Counted from the first letter of the stretch, positions 6,834 through 15,027 are shown. The stretch: DNA of 36,227 nucleotides from DASPFV01 sp035620975 (GCA_035620975.1 DASPFV010000085.1:1-36227); one strand, 5' to 3'. A program made the numbers and translations. Notes: generated from the letters alone by a model not told the origin.

Positions 6834-9119
6834 TCAGGGGCGAGCTGGCCGCAGCTCGAGTCTGTGGGCCGCGGCTTCCGACACCGCGCGCGGCGAGAAC
6901 ACGAGCGGGAAGTACTCGTCCTCGGCCCAGAGCGGCAGCAGGTTGCGGTAGAACGGGCTGCCCGGCTGGCCCGACTGCCCTGGCGTGTTGGTGACGAGCG
7001 ATTCGTCCCAGTCGCCGACTACGAGGATCTCGCGGAAGCTGGCGCCATCCGCCGCGACGGTGCCCGCGCCGCCCGGGCGTTCGACCGCGGGCAGATCGAA
7101 CGCGCGGACGACGGGGTGCGGGAACGCGCGGGCGTGAAGGCGTCCCCAGCGCCACTGCGTCCAGTCACGTCCGAGCTCGGCCGTGAGCTGGTTCACCGCC
7201 TCGGCGAGCGCGTGCTCGACCGCGTCCCGGTCTCCGCCGTCACTGGCGGCCCCCTCCGGCAGGCGCGCCGAGGCGCGCCACATTTCGTAGATCGCGGCCT
7301 CGGCGCTCTCGCGGCGATAGACGGCGTCCCACCCGGCGAGCCGTGCGCGGGCGCGCTCGACGTCGGGGCGCACCGCCTTCCAGCCCTGGAACCGCGCGAG
7401 ATCGGCTGCCGCCCTGAGCGAATACGCATCGTGCTGCATCCGCCGGTGATCGTCGATGGAGTAGCGGCGGTCGGGGGTGATCAGCTGCCGGAGGCGTGTG
7501 ATGCGGTCGAAGCGGGTGTCCGCGGTCTTGAACATGAACGGCGGCGAATATCCCTCCGGCTGGATGTTGTGGTTGGCGGTCACGATGTAGCCGCGCGCCG
7601 GGTTGAGCTCGCGCGGCAGGTCCGAGCGGAAGCCCTGCCACTCGTAGGCGCCGCTGCCGGGTACGGGCAGCCGTCCGCTCCAGCCACCGCGGGACGGTGT
7701 CAGAGCCGACGCCTGCCACGCGATGTTGCCATCCACGTCGCCGCAGATCAGGTTCTCGGATGGCGCGTACCACCGGCCGGCCTCGTCGAGGAACTCGCGG
7801 CAGTCGCGCGCCTGGCTCAGGCGCAGGCCGGCCAGATACGGTGCGGTGCCCCGCTCGTGAAGCGCCGACCGCAGCGCGTAGGCCCGGTGCCCTTGGCGAT
7901 CCTCGTGGAAGATCGGCCCGTGCCGGCTGAACTTCAGCTCGACCAGCTCAGAGGCTGCACCCTTGATCCGGATCTCTTCGTGGACCACGCGGAGCGGTTC
8001 CCAGGATCCCTGCCAGCGGACTTCGAGCGGGTTGGCAGGGTTCAGCTCCTCGACGTAGATGTCCTGCTGATCGGTCCCGACGATCGTCAGGCCCCACGCG
8101 ATCCGCTCGGTGTGCCCGATGGCGACGCCCAGGAACGGCGGTTCGACCGCGCCAATCACGTTCCATCCCGGCGCGGCGAGGTGCACGAGGTAGCGCAGGG
8201 ATGGCAGCGTGACCTCGCGGTGCGGATCGTTGACGACGACGGGGCGCCCGGTCGTGGAAAGGGCGCCGCTGACGACCCAGTTGTTGCTGCCTGGTTGCGG
8301 CACCGCGTCCTGGCGCCGTCCCGCCGCCCCACTCCGGTCGAACGCCGGCAGGACCGACGGTGGCGGCAAGCGCCCCGGCACCCGGGCCGACGCGAGCACC
8401 TCGTCGCCGATGACCGAGACGTCGAGGCCGTCGGGCACCACGAGATCCGCCCAGGGATCGGGGTTGCGGCGGCGGTTGGCTTCGGTCGCGCCGAGCTCGG
8501 CGACGCTCCGGGCCAGTTGCAGCTCGTTCAATGCGTCCCCGAACGCGACCTGCCGCAGGACCAGCGTCTCCACCGACCACGGCTCGGGCCGTATCCCGGT
8601 GAGCACGAACTCGATCGGCAGCCGGTCCGCGTGCAGATCGATGAACGCGTTCACGCCCGCGGCGAAGGCGCTCATCAGCCGCCGGGCGCGCGGATGATAG
8701 GTTTCGAGCTCGGCGTCGTCCACCGGGCCACGGTACCGGAGGAGGCGTGCCTGCCGGTCGCGCGGCACCGCATCCGCCCCGAGGATCTCGGCCAGCCGGC
8801 CCTCGGCCGCGCGCCGCCACATCTCCATCTGCCAGAGGCGATCCTGGGCGGCGACGAAGCCCTGTGCCAGGAACAGATCGTCTTCCGATCCGGCGGTGAT
8901 GTGCGGAACGCCCCAGCGATCGCGGAGGACGGTGACCGGGCCCTGGAGACCGGGCACCGCAATCTCGCCCTCGAGGCGCGCGAGCGCGCGCGCGGCCAGA
9001 TCCTGGTAGTTCGACCGGCCCGTGTCGAGCGCGCAGGCCGCGCCGGCCAGCGCGAGCGCGAGCGGCGCCAGGGCACCGGCGCTGGAGATGCGGAAGACCG
9101 CCGGGCGAGAGCTGCTCAA
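6834..9119 (-). CDS. Penicillin acylase family (peptidase S45) amidohydrolase
   Basis: 761 residues, beginning with a TTG that overlaps the stop of the upstream kinase-like gene (TTGA, 4-nt overlap). Residues 1-30 form a signal sequence ending in AGAACALD; a lipoprotein is possible but the lipobox is poor. The alpha-chain signatures are present: TVLRDRWGVPHITA (63-76), LAQGFVAAQDRLWQMEMWRR (84-103) and GRLAEILG. After a proline-rich spacer, PGSNNWVVSG (276-285) is the Ntn-hydrolase junction, with Ser278 as the nucleophile exposed by self-cleavage. VVNDPHREVTLPSLRYLVHL follows, as in the beta chain. The family hydrolyses penicillins, acyl-homoserine lactones and other N-acyl amides; the substrate cannot be read from sequence. 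All key elements look intact. Confidence 0.92.
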   Translation of the reverse strand: MSSSRPAVFRISSAGALAPLALALAGAACALDTGRSNYQDLAARALARLEGEIAVPGLQGPVTVLRDRWGVPHITAGSEDDLFLAQGFVAAQDRLWQMEMWRRAAEGRLAEILGADAVPRDRQARLLRYRGPVDDAELETYHPRARRLMSAFAAGVNAFIDLHADRLPIEFVLTGIRPEPWSVETLVLRQVAFGDALNELQLARSVAELGATEANRRRNPDPWADLVVPDGLDVSVIGDEVLASARVPGRLPPPSVLPAFDRSGAAGRRQDAVPQPGSNNWVVSGALSTTGRPVVVNDPHREVTLPSLRYLVHLAAPGWNVIGAVEPPFLGVAIGHTERIAWGLTIVGTDQQDIYVEELNPANPLEVRWQGSWEPLRVVHEEIRIKGAASELVELKFSRHGPIFHEDRQGHRAYALRSALHERGTAPYLAGLRLSQARDCREFLDEAGRWYAPSENLICGDVDGNIAWQASALTPSRGGWSGRLPVPGSGAYEWQGFRSDLPRELNPARGYIVTANHNIQPEGYSPPFMFKTADTRFDRITRLRQLITPDRRYSIDDHRRMQHDAYSLRAAADLARFQGWKAVRPDVERARARLAGWDAVYRRESAEAAIYEMWRASARLPEGAASDGGDRDAVEHALAEAVNQLTAELGRDWTQWRWGRLHARAFPHPVVRAFDLPAVERPGGAGTVAADGASFREILVVGDWDESLVTNTPGQSGQPGSPFYRNLLPLWAEDEYFPLVFSPRAVSEAAAHRLELRPARP

Positions 9120-10048
9120 CGCACGGCGCTGGCGCTCGCCGCCACCGCGTTGTTCACGCCGCGGCCGTCCCGTCGATCGAACAGCGCGCCGGGACCGCCC
9201 TGATCGAGCCGGGCGATGATCGCATCACGCCGGGCGAGTATCGCGTCGATTTCCCAGCTCGCCAGGTGGTTGCCCATCGCGCGCGTGAGCGTCGCCTTGT
9301 CGAGCTGCTTGAGCCGCTCGTACATCTGCCGGTCGCAGCGGGTGATGTTCTCGGGGGCCTTGAGCTCCTTGTGCAGCCGGAACGCGCGGGTGTGGTCGAT
9401 GGCCCAGACCTGCCAATCCTTCGTGATGAGGAGGTTGCCCAGGTTCCGGTCCATGTTGTAGATCAGCTGGTCGAAGACGCGGACCATCTGCATCTGCTCG
9501 TTCCACTGTGCAGGCAGGGGCGACGTCGCCTTCCGCTTCAGCCGCTCGCCTTCGTCCATCTGGACGTCGTCGACCCACCAGGTGAAGGCCGCCGGCTGCG
9601 TCTTGTGCCGCCGCTCGACGCTGACGGGGACCAGGTTCATGCCGATCAGCCGGTCCAGTTTGTAGGCCGCGATGTTGAAGACCCAGCTGTCGCGGAAGTT
9701 CATCTCCGTGCCCCCGGCGCTCGGGCCGGAGGTCTTGCGCTCGTCGATGACCTGGACATGCGCGTCGTGCGTCAAGGTGCCGTCGCTCAGCGTCACCCGG
9801 ACCGAGTTGGTCACGCCCTTGCTGATGCCTTTCGTGCGGGTCACGCGGGCGGTCGTGAGGAACTTCTCGATCTGTTCATCGGTGAGCGAGGGCGCTGCCG
9901 GTTGCGCCGCCTGTTCGGCGGACGGCTGGGGGGCTGCGGGTTGTTCAGGCGCCTGGGCGAACAGCGGCGCGACGAGCAGGCCAGCCAACCCGAGGACGGT
10001 CAAATGCAGGGGGAAACGGGAGGAACGCCGAACGTGAGCAGCCTTCAC
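9116..10048 (-). CDS. Secreted kinase-fold protein (Fam20C/HipA/PI3K-like signature), function unknown
   Basis: 310 residues from a GTG at 10048, placed by the GGAGG at 10055-10059. Signal peptide: residues 1-32 (basic n-region, then LTVLGLAGLLVAPLFAQ); a Pro/Ala/Gln linker runs to about 53. The body contains GISKGVTNSVRVTLSDG (74-90, nucleotide-loop-like), FNIAAYKLDRLIGMNLVP (124-141), MVRVFDQLIYNMDRNLGNLLI (188-208) and VWAIDHTRAFR (214-224). Asp200 and Asn205 have the catalytic-loop spacing (D-x4-N), and Asp218 matches the metal-binding Asp of the DFG position. This order of motifs is seen in Fam20C, HipA and related atypical kinases. The usual beta-3 Lys is not obvious (AHVQVID). Substrate unknown. 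Its stop overlaps the acylase start, so the two are probably translated together. Confidence 0.66.
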   Translation of the reverse strand: MKAAHVRRSSRFPLHLTVLGLAGLLVAPLFAQAPEQPAAPQPSAEQAAQPAAPSLTDEQIEKFLTTARVTRTKGISKGVTNSVRVTLSDGTLTHDAHVQVIDERKTSGPSAGGTEMNFRDSWVFNIAAYKLDRLIGMNLVPVSVERRHKTQPAAFTWWVDDVQMDEGERLKRKATSPLPAQWNEQMQMVRVFDQLIYNMDRNLGNLLITKDWQVWAIDHTRAFRLHKELKAPENITRCDRQMYERLKQLDKATLTRAMGNHLASWEIDAILARRDAIIARLDQGGPGALFDRRDGRGVNNAVAASASAVR

Positions 10049-10054
10049 GAGCCA

Positions 10055-10059
10055 CCTCC
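10055..10059 (-). promoter_or_regulatory. Ribosome-binding site deciding the GTG start at 10048
   Basis: On the minus strand GGAGG sits 6 nt before GTG at 10048. It favours this start, immediately ahead of the signal peptide, over the in-frame start at 10126, which would add 26 non-signal-like residues. Confidence 0.7.
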
Positions 10060-10122
10060 GCGCGCATTCTACACCTTGGACGGCTCTCCCGCGCAGGGGT
10101 TCCTCTTCCCGAATGGGCAAGG

Positions 10123-10959
10123 TCAATTGAATGTGTCACATTGGCCGATTGTGCCCGATTCGAAGCCGCGGCGGAACCAGGAGACGCGCTCCTCGGACGA
10201 GCCGTGCGTGAAGCTCTCGGGAACGACCCGTCCCGACGACCGGCGCTGCAGGCGGTCGTCGCCGATCGCCGCGGCCGCGTTCAGGCCTTCCTCGACATCC
10301 CCGGCTTCCAACTGCACGCTTCCGCCACCCGCGTTGGCATGGTGGCCCCAGATACCGGCGAAGCAGTCGGCCTGCAGCTCCATCCGCACCGACAGGGCGT
10401 TGCGCTGATCGGGCCGCGCCTGCTGCAGGTTGCGCACCTGCGACTCGACCCCGAGCAGGGTCTGGACGTGATGGCCCAGCTCGTGCGCGAGGACGTAGGC
10501 CTGGGCGAAGTCGCCGGGCGCGCCGAACCGCCGATCGAGCTCGTCGAAGAACACCAGATCGAGATACACCTTGCGGTCGCCGGGGCAGTAGAAGGGGCCG
10601 ACCGCTGATTCCGCGAAGCCGCACGCTGACTGGATTGCGTCGCGGAAGAGCACGGCCTGCGTGTCCTGGTAGCGGCCGCCCAGCAGCGAGCGCCAGGTGT
10701 CCTGGGCGTCGCCCATGACGGCGTCCACGAAGTCCACCAGCCGCTCCTCCTCCGGCGTCGCCCGCACCGGCCCGGACGTGCCAGCCGATTCCGGCGGGGG
10801 CATCGTTCCGACCAGCGAGAGGAAGTCCACGCCCGTGAACCAGCTGAGCAGCAGCACGATGATCAGCCCGCCGAGGCCCAGGCCACCGGCGCGCATGCCC
10901 AGTCCGGAGCTCCCGCGCCGATCCTCGACGTTGCTCCGATCCCCGCGTGTCCATCTCAT
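10123..10959 (-). CDS. ypfJ: YpfJ-type neutral zinc metallopeptidase
   Basis: 278 residues from the ATG at 10959, with GGGAGAG 6 nt upstream. The longer frame to 11019 lacks this site. Features in order: basic N-terminus, a single membrane segment at residues 24-48 (GLGLGGLIIVLLLSWFTGVDFL), linker, and the family core TWRSLLGGRYQDTQAVLF, SACGFAESAVGPFYCPGDRKVYLDLVFFDELDRRFG and AYVLAHELGHHVQTLLG (His159, Glu160, His163). Later ELQADCFAGIWGHHA and AAIGDDRLQRRS match the family end, closing with HGSSEERVSWFRRGFESG. It belongs to the Zn_peptidase (YpfJ/KPN_00796) family, inner-membrane-anchored with the catalytic domain outside the cytoplasm. Physiological substrate is unknown. It starts the minus-strand run continuing into the kinase-like gene 74 bp downstream. 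Confidence 0.93.
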   Translation of the reverse strand: MRWTRGDRSNVEDRRGSSGLGMRAGGLGLGGLIIVLLLSWFTGVDFLSLVGTMPPPESAGTSGPVRATPEEERLVDFVDAVMGDAQDTWRSLLGGRYQDTQAVLFRDAIQSACGFAESAVGPFYCPGDRKVYLDLVFFDELDRRFGAPGDFAQAYVLAHELGHHVQTLLGVESQVRNLQQARPDQRNALSVRMELQADCFAGIWGHHANAGGGSVQLEAGDVEEGLNAAAAIGDDRLQRRSSGRVVPESFTHGSSEERVSWFRRGFESGTIGQCDTFN

Positions 10960-11038
10960 GTTCAACTCTCCCGCTGGCTGAGCCCTGCAAACCTGGCGCC
11001 GCGCCTCGGCCAGCCGCACGAGGCGACCGGAGGGAACG

Positions 11039-12517
11039 CTACTCGACGACGATCTGCCGCCACCTGCCCTGGCGGAACCGGAGCACCGACAGCACGCAGC
11101 GGGTGAAGTGCCCGGCCAGGATCGCCGTCCAGACGTCGCCGGGTTCGAGCGTGCCCAGCCGCTGGAACGTGAAGCACAGGCCGAGCGGCACGACCACCTG
11201 GGAGACCAGCGTGATGAAGAGCGGGCTGCGCGTGTCGCCGGTGCCCTGGAGCCCGCCCGTATAGGTGAGCGCGACGGTGATGAAGAACCCCGACACGCTG
11301 AGATAGCGCAGCAGTTCGGTCCCCACCGCCACGACGACCGGATCGTTCAGGCCGAAGATTCCCAGCAGCGGTCCCGGAATCAGGAGGAACAGCGCGCCGA
11401 TCGTGGCCGCGACCGCGAGGCCGAGCCTGGACGCAATCTGCACGCCGCGGATCGCGCGGTCCGGGTGTCCCGCGCCGAGGTTCTGCCCGGCGACCGCCGC
11501 CGCGGCGCCCATCAGGCCGACCGACGTCCACGTGATGAGCGAGAACAGCTCGGCGTACCCCACCGCGTACGCAGCCTGCGCTTCGGCGCTGTGCTCGAGC
11601 GATCCGATGAACCGCAGGAGGAGCACGCCCGCGATGTTCATGGCGACGCCCTGGAGGCCGGCGGGCAGGCCGAACCGGAAGAGCGAACGGATGATTCCCC
11701 AGTCGGGCGCGAACGACATGGACCGCGGGAAGTGGATGACCAGCCTCCCCGTGAGAATCATCCACAAAGCGGCCGACGACACGATCAGGCTTGCAGAGAC
11801 GGTTCCGATGGCGGCGCCGTGCGTGCCCAGCGCCGGCACGGGCCCGAGGCCCGGGATGAGGACGACGTTGAACGTGATGTTGAGAATCGTCATCCAGATG
11901 CCGAGCCGCAGCGGCGTCCGTGCATCCCCCGCCGATCGCAGCGCGCCACCGAGCATGAAGAAGAGCAGCATCCCTACGCTGAAGAGAAACATCGTGCGCA
12001 GGAACGGCATCGCCTCGGCCTTGACCTCCGGCGTCGCGTTCACGAGCTCGAGCAGGTGCGGCGACAGCACGTACCCGATGGGCGCCATGATGCCGAGCGC
12101 GAGCACGAGCGCCGTCAGGAAGGCCTGGTAGACGGTGCGATCGACCTTCTCGGGCTCGTTCGCGCCCGCGAATCTCGCCACCAGCACGCCCATGCCGGTG
12201 AACAGCGACGAGATGAACACGATGACAACCAGGAAGATCTGCCAGCTCACGCCGATGGCGGCGTTGCCGGTGAAGCCGACGAAGTGGCCGACCATCGCGT
12301 GGTCGATGATGCCCTGGAGGCCCCCGATGGCGTTCTGCAGCACGGTGGGCCACGCGAGCTTCCAGACGGCACGCGTGATCGGTCCCTCGACGATGGAGCG
12401 ATCGAGCTTGCGGGCCCTGGCGGACGACGCGGCCGCAGGCGCGGGGGACGCGATCGCCGACGGTAATGCGGGCGAGGATTCGGCGGGGGAGGCAGGGGGC
12501 GGGGGCGATGAGCTCAC
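11039..12517 (-). CDS. MATE-family multidrug/sodium antiporter
   Basis: 492 residues from a GTG at 12517. A Pro/Ser/Ala-rich cytoplasmic tail of about 35 residues precedes the first helix. The body has about 12 membrane segments in two similar halves. Characteristic stretches include GPITRAVWKLAWPTVLQNAIGG (helix 1), HAMVGHFVGFTGNAAIGVSW, GGALRSAGDARTPLRLG and, in the second half, GVAMNIAGVLLLRFIGSLEHSAEAQAAYAVG and LQGTGDTRSPLFITLVSQ. These match NorM/DinF-like MatE proteins, which export cationic drugs or metabolites using Na+ or H+. The substrate is not predictable. No regulator is encoded next to it; the VOC-fusion gene is 74 bp upstream on the same strand. Confidence 0.93.
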   Translation of the reverse strand: MSSSPPPPASPAESSPALPSAIASPAPAAASSARARKLDRSIVEGPITRAVWKLAWPTVLQNAIGGLQGIIDHAMVGHFVGFTGNAAIGVSWQIFLVVIVFISSLFTGMGVLVARFAGANEPEKVDRTVYQAFLTALVLALGIMAPIGYVLSPHLLELVNATPEVKAEAMPFLRTMFLFSVGMLLFFMLGGALRSAGDARTPLRLGIWMTILNITFNVVLIPGLGPVPALGTHGAAIGTVSASLIVSSAALWMILTGRLVIHFPRSMSFAPDWGIIRSLFRFGLPAGLQGVAMNIAGVLLLRFIGSLEHSAEAQAAYAVGYAELFSLITWTSVGLMGAAAAVAGQNLGAGHPDRAIRGVQIASRLGLAVAATIGALFLLIPGPLLGIFGLNDPVVVAVGTELLRYLSVSGFFITVALTYTGGLQGTGDTRSPLFITLVSQVVVPLGLCFTFQRLGTLEPGDVWTAILAGHFTRCVLSVLRFRQGRWRQIVVE

Positions 12518-12591
12518 GCGAGTACGATGATATACGGCGTTCGCCGGAACCCCGACTCGACAGGGCGCCGCGGCGCGTACGCGTGGGGCCG

Positions 12592-13515
12592 TCAGCTGCG
12601 GTTCAGCGACTTGAGGAGTCGCCGCACGTCGGCGTGGGCCAGGACGACCGCGGGCTGCCGCTGGAGCGCCTCGTAATAGCGGCGCGCGAAGCCCTCACCC
12701 GTTTCGGACGCCGTCAGGAGCTGCTCCACCTGATCCAGCAGCGCATCCGCATCGGCGCTGGTCGCGGGCGTCTCGTGCTCGACGGTCTGATCGATGCGCA
12801 CGATCAGCTCCGAGAGGGCGTGCAGCCACGCGAACCACGGATCGTTGATCACGAGCTGCAGCAGCGTGGCGTTCGAGGCGACCCGCCCCCGATCCATCTC
12901 ATAGGCGGCCCGTGTGTCCTCGAGCAGCACCTTGTGCAGGTGCAGCAGGCGCGTCCGCAGCCCGCGCAGCGTCTCGCGCAGCTCCTCGTTCATCGGCGCG
13001 TAGCGCCCGGATGCCGGCGCCGGCGCAGCCTCGGCCCGTGCCGCGCGGAGCGACGCGAGGTCGAGACGCTCCGTGTACATGCGCAGCGACCCGTCCGACG
13101 CGCGCGGCCACTCGGCACGCGGCCGATCACAGTACAACTCGAGACCGTTGCCGTCAGGATCGCGCAGATACAGCGACTCGCTGACGCCGTGATCGCTGGC
13201 CCCCTCCAGGCGGACGCCCGCGGCTTCGAGACGCCGCAACGCCTCGCCGAGCGCCGGGCGATCCGGATACCGGATGGCGACGTGATACAGCCCCGTGCTC
13301 CCCGGCGGTGGAGCGGCCCCCCCGCGGCTCTCCCACGTGTTGAGGCCGATGTGGTGGTGATACCCGCCGGCGCCGACGAACGCCGCGCCGGGGCCCATCC
13401 GCGCGACGAGCTCGAACCCGAGCACGCCGGTGTAGAAGGCCAGCGCGCGTTCGAGGTCGGCCACCTTCAGATGCACGTGGCCGATGTCCGCCCGCGGATC
13501 GATCGGCTTGTCCAT
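12592..13515 (-). CDS. VOC-family (glyoxalase/CatE-like extradiol dioxygenase) protein fused to a helical C-terminal domain
   Basis: 307 residues from the ATG at 13515. Residues 9-150 are a CatE-type vicinal-oxygen-chelate unit: IGHVHLKVADLERALAFYTGVLGFEL (11-36), GAGGYHHHIGLNTWES (48-63), TGLYHVAIRYPDRPAL (74-89) and SESLYLRDPDGNGLELYCDRP (112-132). The His and Glu positions for metal binding are present (His15, the His cluster 53-55, His78 and Glu126 as candidates). An Ala/Pro-rich linker (160-172) leads to residues 175-307, a helical domain (LRGLRTRLLHLHKVLLEDTRAAYE, LLQLVINDPWFAWLHALSELIVRID) that I recall only as a stand-alone hypothetical protein. No stop separates the parts, and no ribosome-binding site precedes Met175. 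Substrate unknown. Confidence 0.82.
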   Translation of the reverse strand: MDKPIDPRADIGHVHLKVADLERALAFYTGVLGFELVARMGPGAAFVGAGGYHHHIGLNTWESRGGAAPPPGSTGLYHVAIRYPDRPALGEALRRLEAAGVRLEGASDHGVSESLYLRDPDGNGLELYCDRPRAEWPRASDGSLRMYTERLDLASLRAARAEAAPAPASGRYAPMNEELRETLRGLRTRLLHLHKVLLEDTRAAYEMDRGRVASNATLLQLVINDPWFAWLHALSELIVRIDQTVEHETPATSADADALLDQVEQLLTASETGEGFARRYYEALQRQPAVVLAHADVRRLLKSLNRS

Positions 13516-13557
13516 GCCGCCATCATCCCGCACCACGGCGGGCCGGAACAAGGCCGG

Positions 13558-13650
13558 CCACGGACAACCGCCACGGAACAACCGCCACGGAAGAACCGCC
13601 ACGGAAGAACCGCCACGGAAGAACCGCCACGGAAGAACACGGAAGAACAC
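13558..13650. repeat. 14-bp tandem repeat (CCACGGAAGAACCG)
   Basis: Unit CCACGGAAGAACCG is repeated head to tail: a 13-bp version at 13558-13570, 14-bp copies at 13571, 13585, 13599 and 13613, then a partial unit from 13627 that degenerates into CGGAAGAACA steps. It lies in the 239-bp gap between the divergent VOC-fusion and hypothetical genes. The remainder of the gap shows nothing recognisable apart from the ribosome-binding site at 13742. Confidence 0.92.
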
Positions 13651-13754
13651 GGATTGGCAGAATCGCTTAAGCCAACACAAGCCGGGCCGGCGCGGCCTCT
13701 GCTTGTAGCTGGTGGCGATCTTGCACGTCTCCGCCAAGATTGGAGGCGACAGCC

Positions 13755-14315
13755 GTGGCTGAGGTGCTGGTGAGGTTCACGGATCCCGTCGTCGGGCCGG
13801 ACAGCCAGGTGTTCGCGGCGCAGGCGTGTGGCCGCGAGAGAGCGGACGGCCTCTGGGAGGGCTGGCTCGAGTTCCTGCCCGCGGACGGGGGCGAGCCGCT
13901 GCGATCGCCGCGGGAGACGACGCAGCCGAACCGGACGGACGCGCTGTATTGGGCGACGGGTCTGACAGGTGTGTATCTCGAGGGAGCGCTCGACCGGGCG
14001 CTGAGACCGGCAGTGCGATCGGGGGCCGTCGAACCGCCCGAGCCTATGTTCGATGGCCCGGCCGAGATCGTGGACGAGGTCGCCGAGGCACACCCGGCTG
14101 ACAGTGTCCTGAACCCCTTCTCCGTCTACCGCAAGGGGGAACAACTCCTGCGGCAGCAGCTTGCGGCGCTCTCCCCCTGGCACCTCGTCAACATCGTCCG
14201 CGCGTACGAGTTGAGCGACCTGGATCCCGCCGTGCTGAACGCGATGGACGAAACCGCGCTCGTCGAGCTGATCGTCGCGGCGGTACGGGTGAGAGCGCCC
14301 TCCGGCGTCCGGTAG
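13755..14315 (+). CDS. Hypothetical protein
   Basis: 186 residues from a GTG at 13755, supported by GGAGG at 13742-13746, 8 nt upstream. There is no signal peptide or membrane segment. The N-terminal half (EVLVRFTDPVVGPDSQVFAAQACGRERADGLWEGWLEFLP, then YWATGLTGVYLEGALDRAL) looks like a compact beta-rich domain; the C-terminal half (NPFSVYRKGEQLLRQQLAALSPWHLVNIVRAYEL) is helical. I do not recognise the family with confidence. The stop is 4 bp from the stop of the convergent DinB gene. Codon use resembles the neighbours, so it is likely a real gene. Confidence 0.65.
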   Translation: MAEVLVRFTDPVVGPDSQVFAAQACGRERADGLWEGWLEFLPADGGEPLRSPRETTQPNRTDALYWATGLTGVYLEGALDRALRPAVRSGAVEPPEPMFDGPAEIVDEVAEAHPADSVLNPFSVYRKGEQLLRQQLAALSPWHLVNIVRAYELSDLDPAVLNAMDETALVELIVAAVRVRAPSGVR

Positions 14316-14319
14316 CCGT

Positions 14320-14826
14320 TCAGGACAGGCCGCGCACGATACGGGCCGTCGTGACGATCTGTCCGGCGTGGCGCTGCGAGTGCTCGGCCGCGTGGAAGAT
14401 GAGCCCGAGCACGTTGGTCGGCAGCGCCGCCCGGCCGACGGTCCTCGCATCGGTCAGCGATTCGGCAGGCGTGGCTCGAATCTGGGCGATCCCGCGCTCG
14501 ATGACGCCGCGGACACGGTGGAGGAGTGCGGCCGGCTCCTCGCGCGACGGGCTCGGTTCTTCGCTCAACTGCCGCTTCTGATCCTCGCTCAGCCGCTCGC
14601 CCCTGGCATAGGTGAAGAGCCGGTCGGTGCTGCCGGCCAGGTGGCGGACGTGATACCCGACGCTCGCCGCGCCGCCGGGGGTGGACCAGACCTGATCGAC
14701 CGTCAGCTCCGTGACCACACGTTCCACGTCCTCGAGGGTCTGCAGCAGCGCATGCGCGGCGGGCATCACAAGCGCGGGTACGCCGTCGACAGGCCCGCGC
14801 AGCCAGTATTCGGGTTGGCTCGACAT
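14320..14826 (-). CDS. DinB-family four-helix protein
   Basis: 168 residues from the ATG at 14826. The DinB/YfiT metal-binding fold is indicated by VGYHVRHLAGSTDRL in the central helix and IFHAAEHSQRHAGQI near the C-terminus. Their His residues are spaced as the usual three-His site for a divalent metal. Proteins of this superfamily include thiol-dependent transferases (for example bacillithiol or mycothiol S-transferases) and many of unknown function; no substrate can be assigned. It is cytosolic, with no signal peptide. It is separated from the divergent molybdenum hydroxylase operon by the GGCAATC repeat region. Confidence 0.85.
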   Translation of the reverse strand: MSSQPEYWLRGPVDGVPALVMPAAHALLQTLEDVERVVTELTVDQVWSTPGGAASVGYHVRHLAGSTDRLFTYARGERLSEDQKRQLSEEPSPSREEPAALLHRVRGVIERGIAQIRATPAESLTDARTVGRAALPTNVLGLIFHAAEHSQRHAGQIVTTARIVRGLS

Positions 14827-14867
14827 GCGGCCTAGTGTAGCGCTTGCAGCAGCACGGAACCTGCCGG

Positions 14868-15018
14868 TCGGATAATCGGCAATCAGTACTCGGCAATCGC
14901 CCGATCGCGTCCGAATCGGCAATCGGACAAGTCGTCGATCCCCCAATCTGGCAATCAGCCCTCGGCAATCGCCCAATCACCAATTCATTCGGCAATCCGC
15001 AATCGGCAATCGGCAATA
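14868..15018. repeat. Degenerate CGGCAATC repeat tract
   Basis: The spacer between the DinB gene and the Mo-hydroxylase operon is built from imperfect copies of CGGCAATC and close variants (GGCAATCA, CCCAATC, CCGCAATC), nearly all in one orientation; the last copies end about 10 bp before the ATG at 15028. The same vocabulary recurs at 22210-22463. It is too irregular for CRISPR, and no spacers are visible. Confidence 0.85.
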
Positions 15019-15027
15019 GAATGCGCT

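Noticed and set aside
5209..7155. 648-residue minus-strand open frame
   Set aside because: Out-of-phase shadow of the M3 peptidase gene, Arg/Ala-rich, spanning the peptidase start without any domain.
6864..9203. 779-residue plus-strand open frame
   Set aside because: Exact antisense of the penicillin acylase gene, which has clear family motifs; the plus-strand translation has none.
13558..13650. CRISPR-like array
   Set aside because: The repeats are contiguous 14-bp units with no spacers and no cas genes in the window.
14868..15018. CRISPR-like array of CGGCAATC units
   Set aside because: Unit length 7-8 bp, irregular spacing and no unique spacers of constant length.
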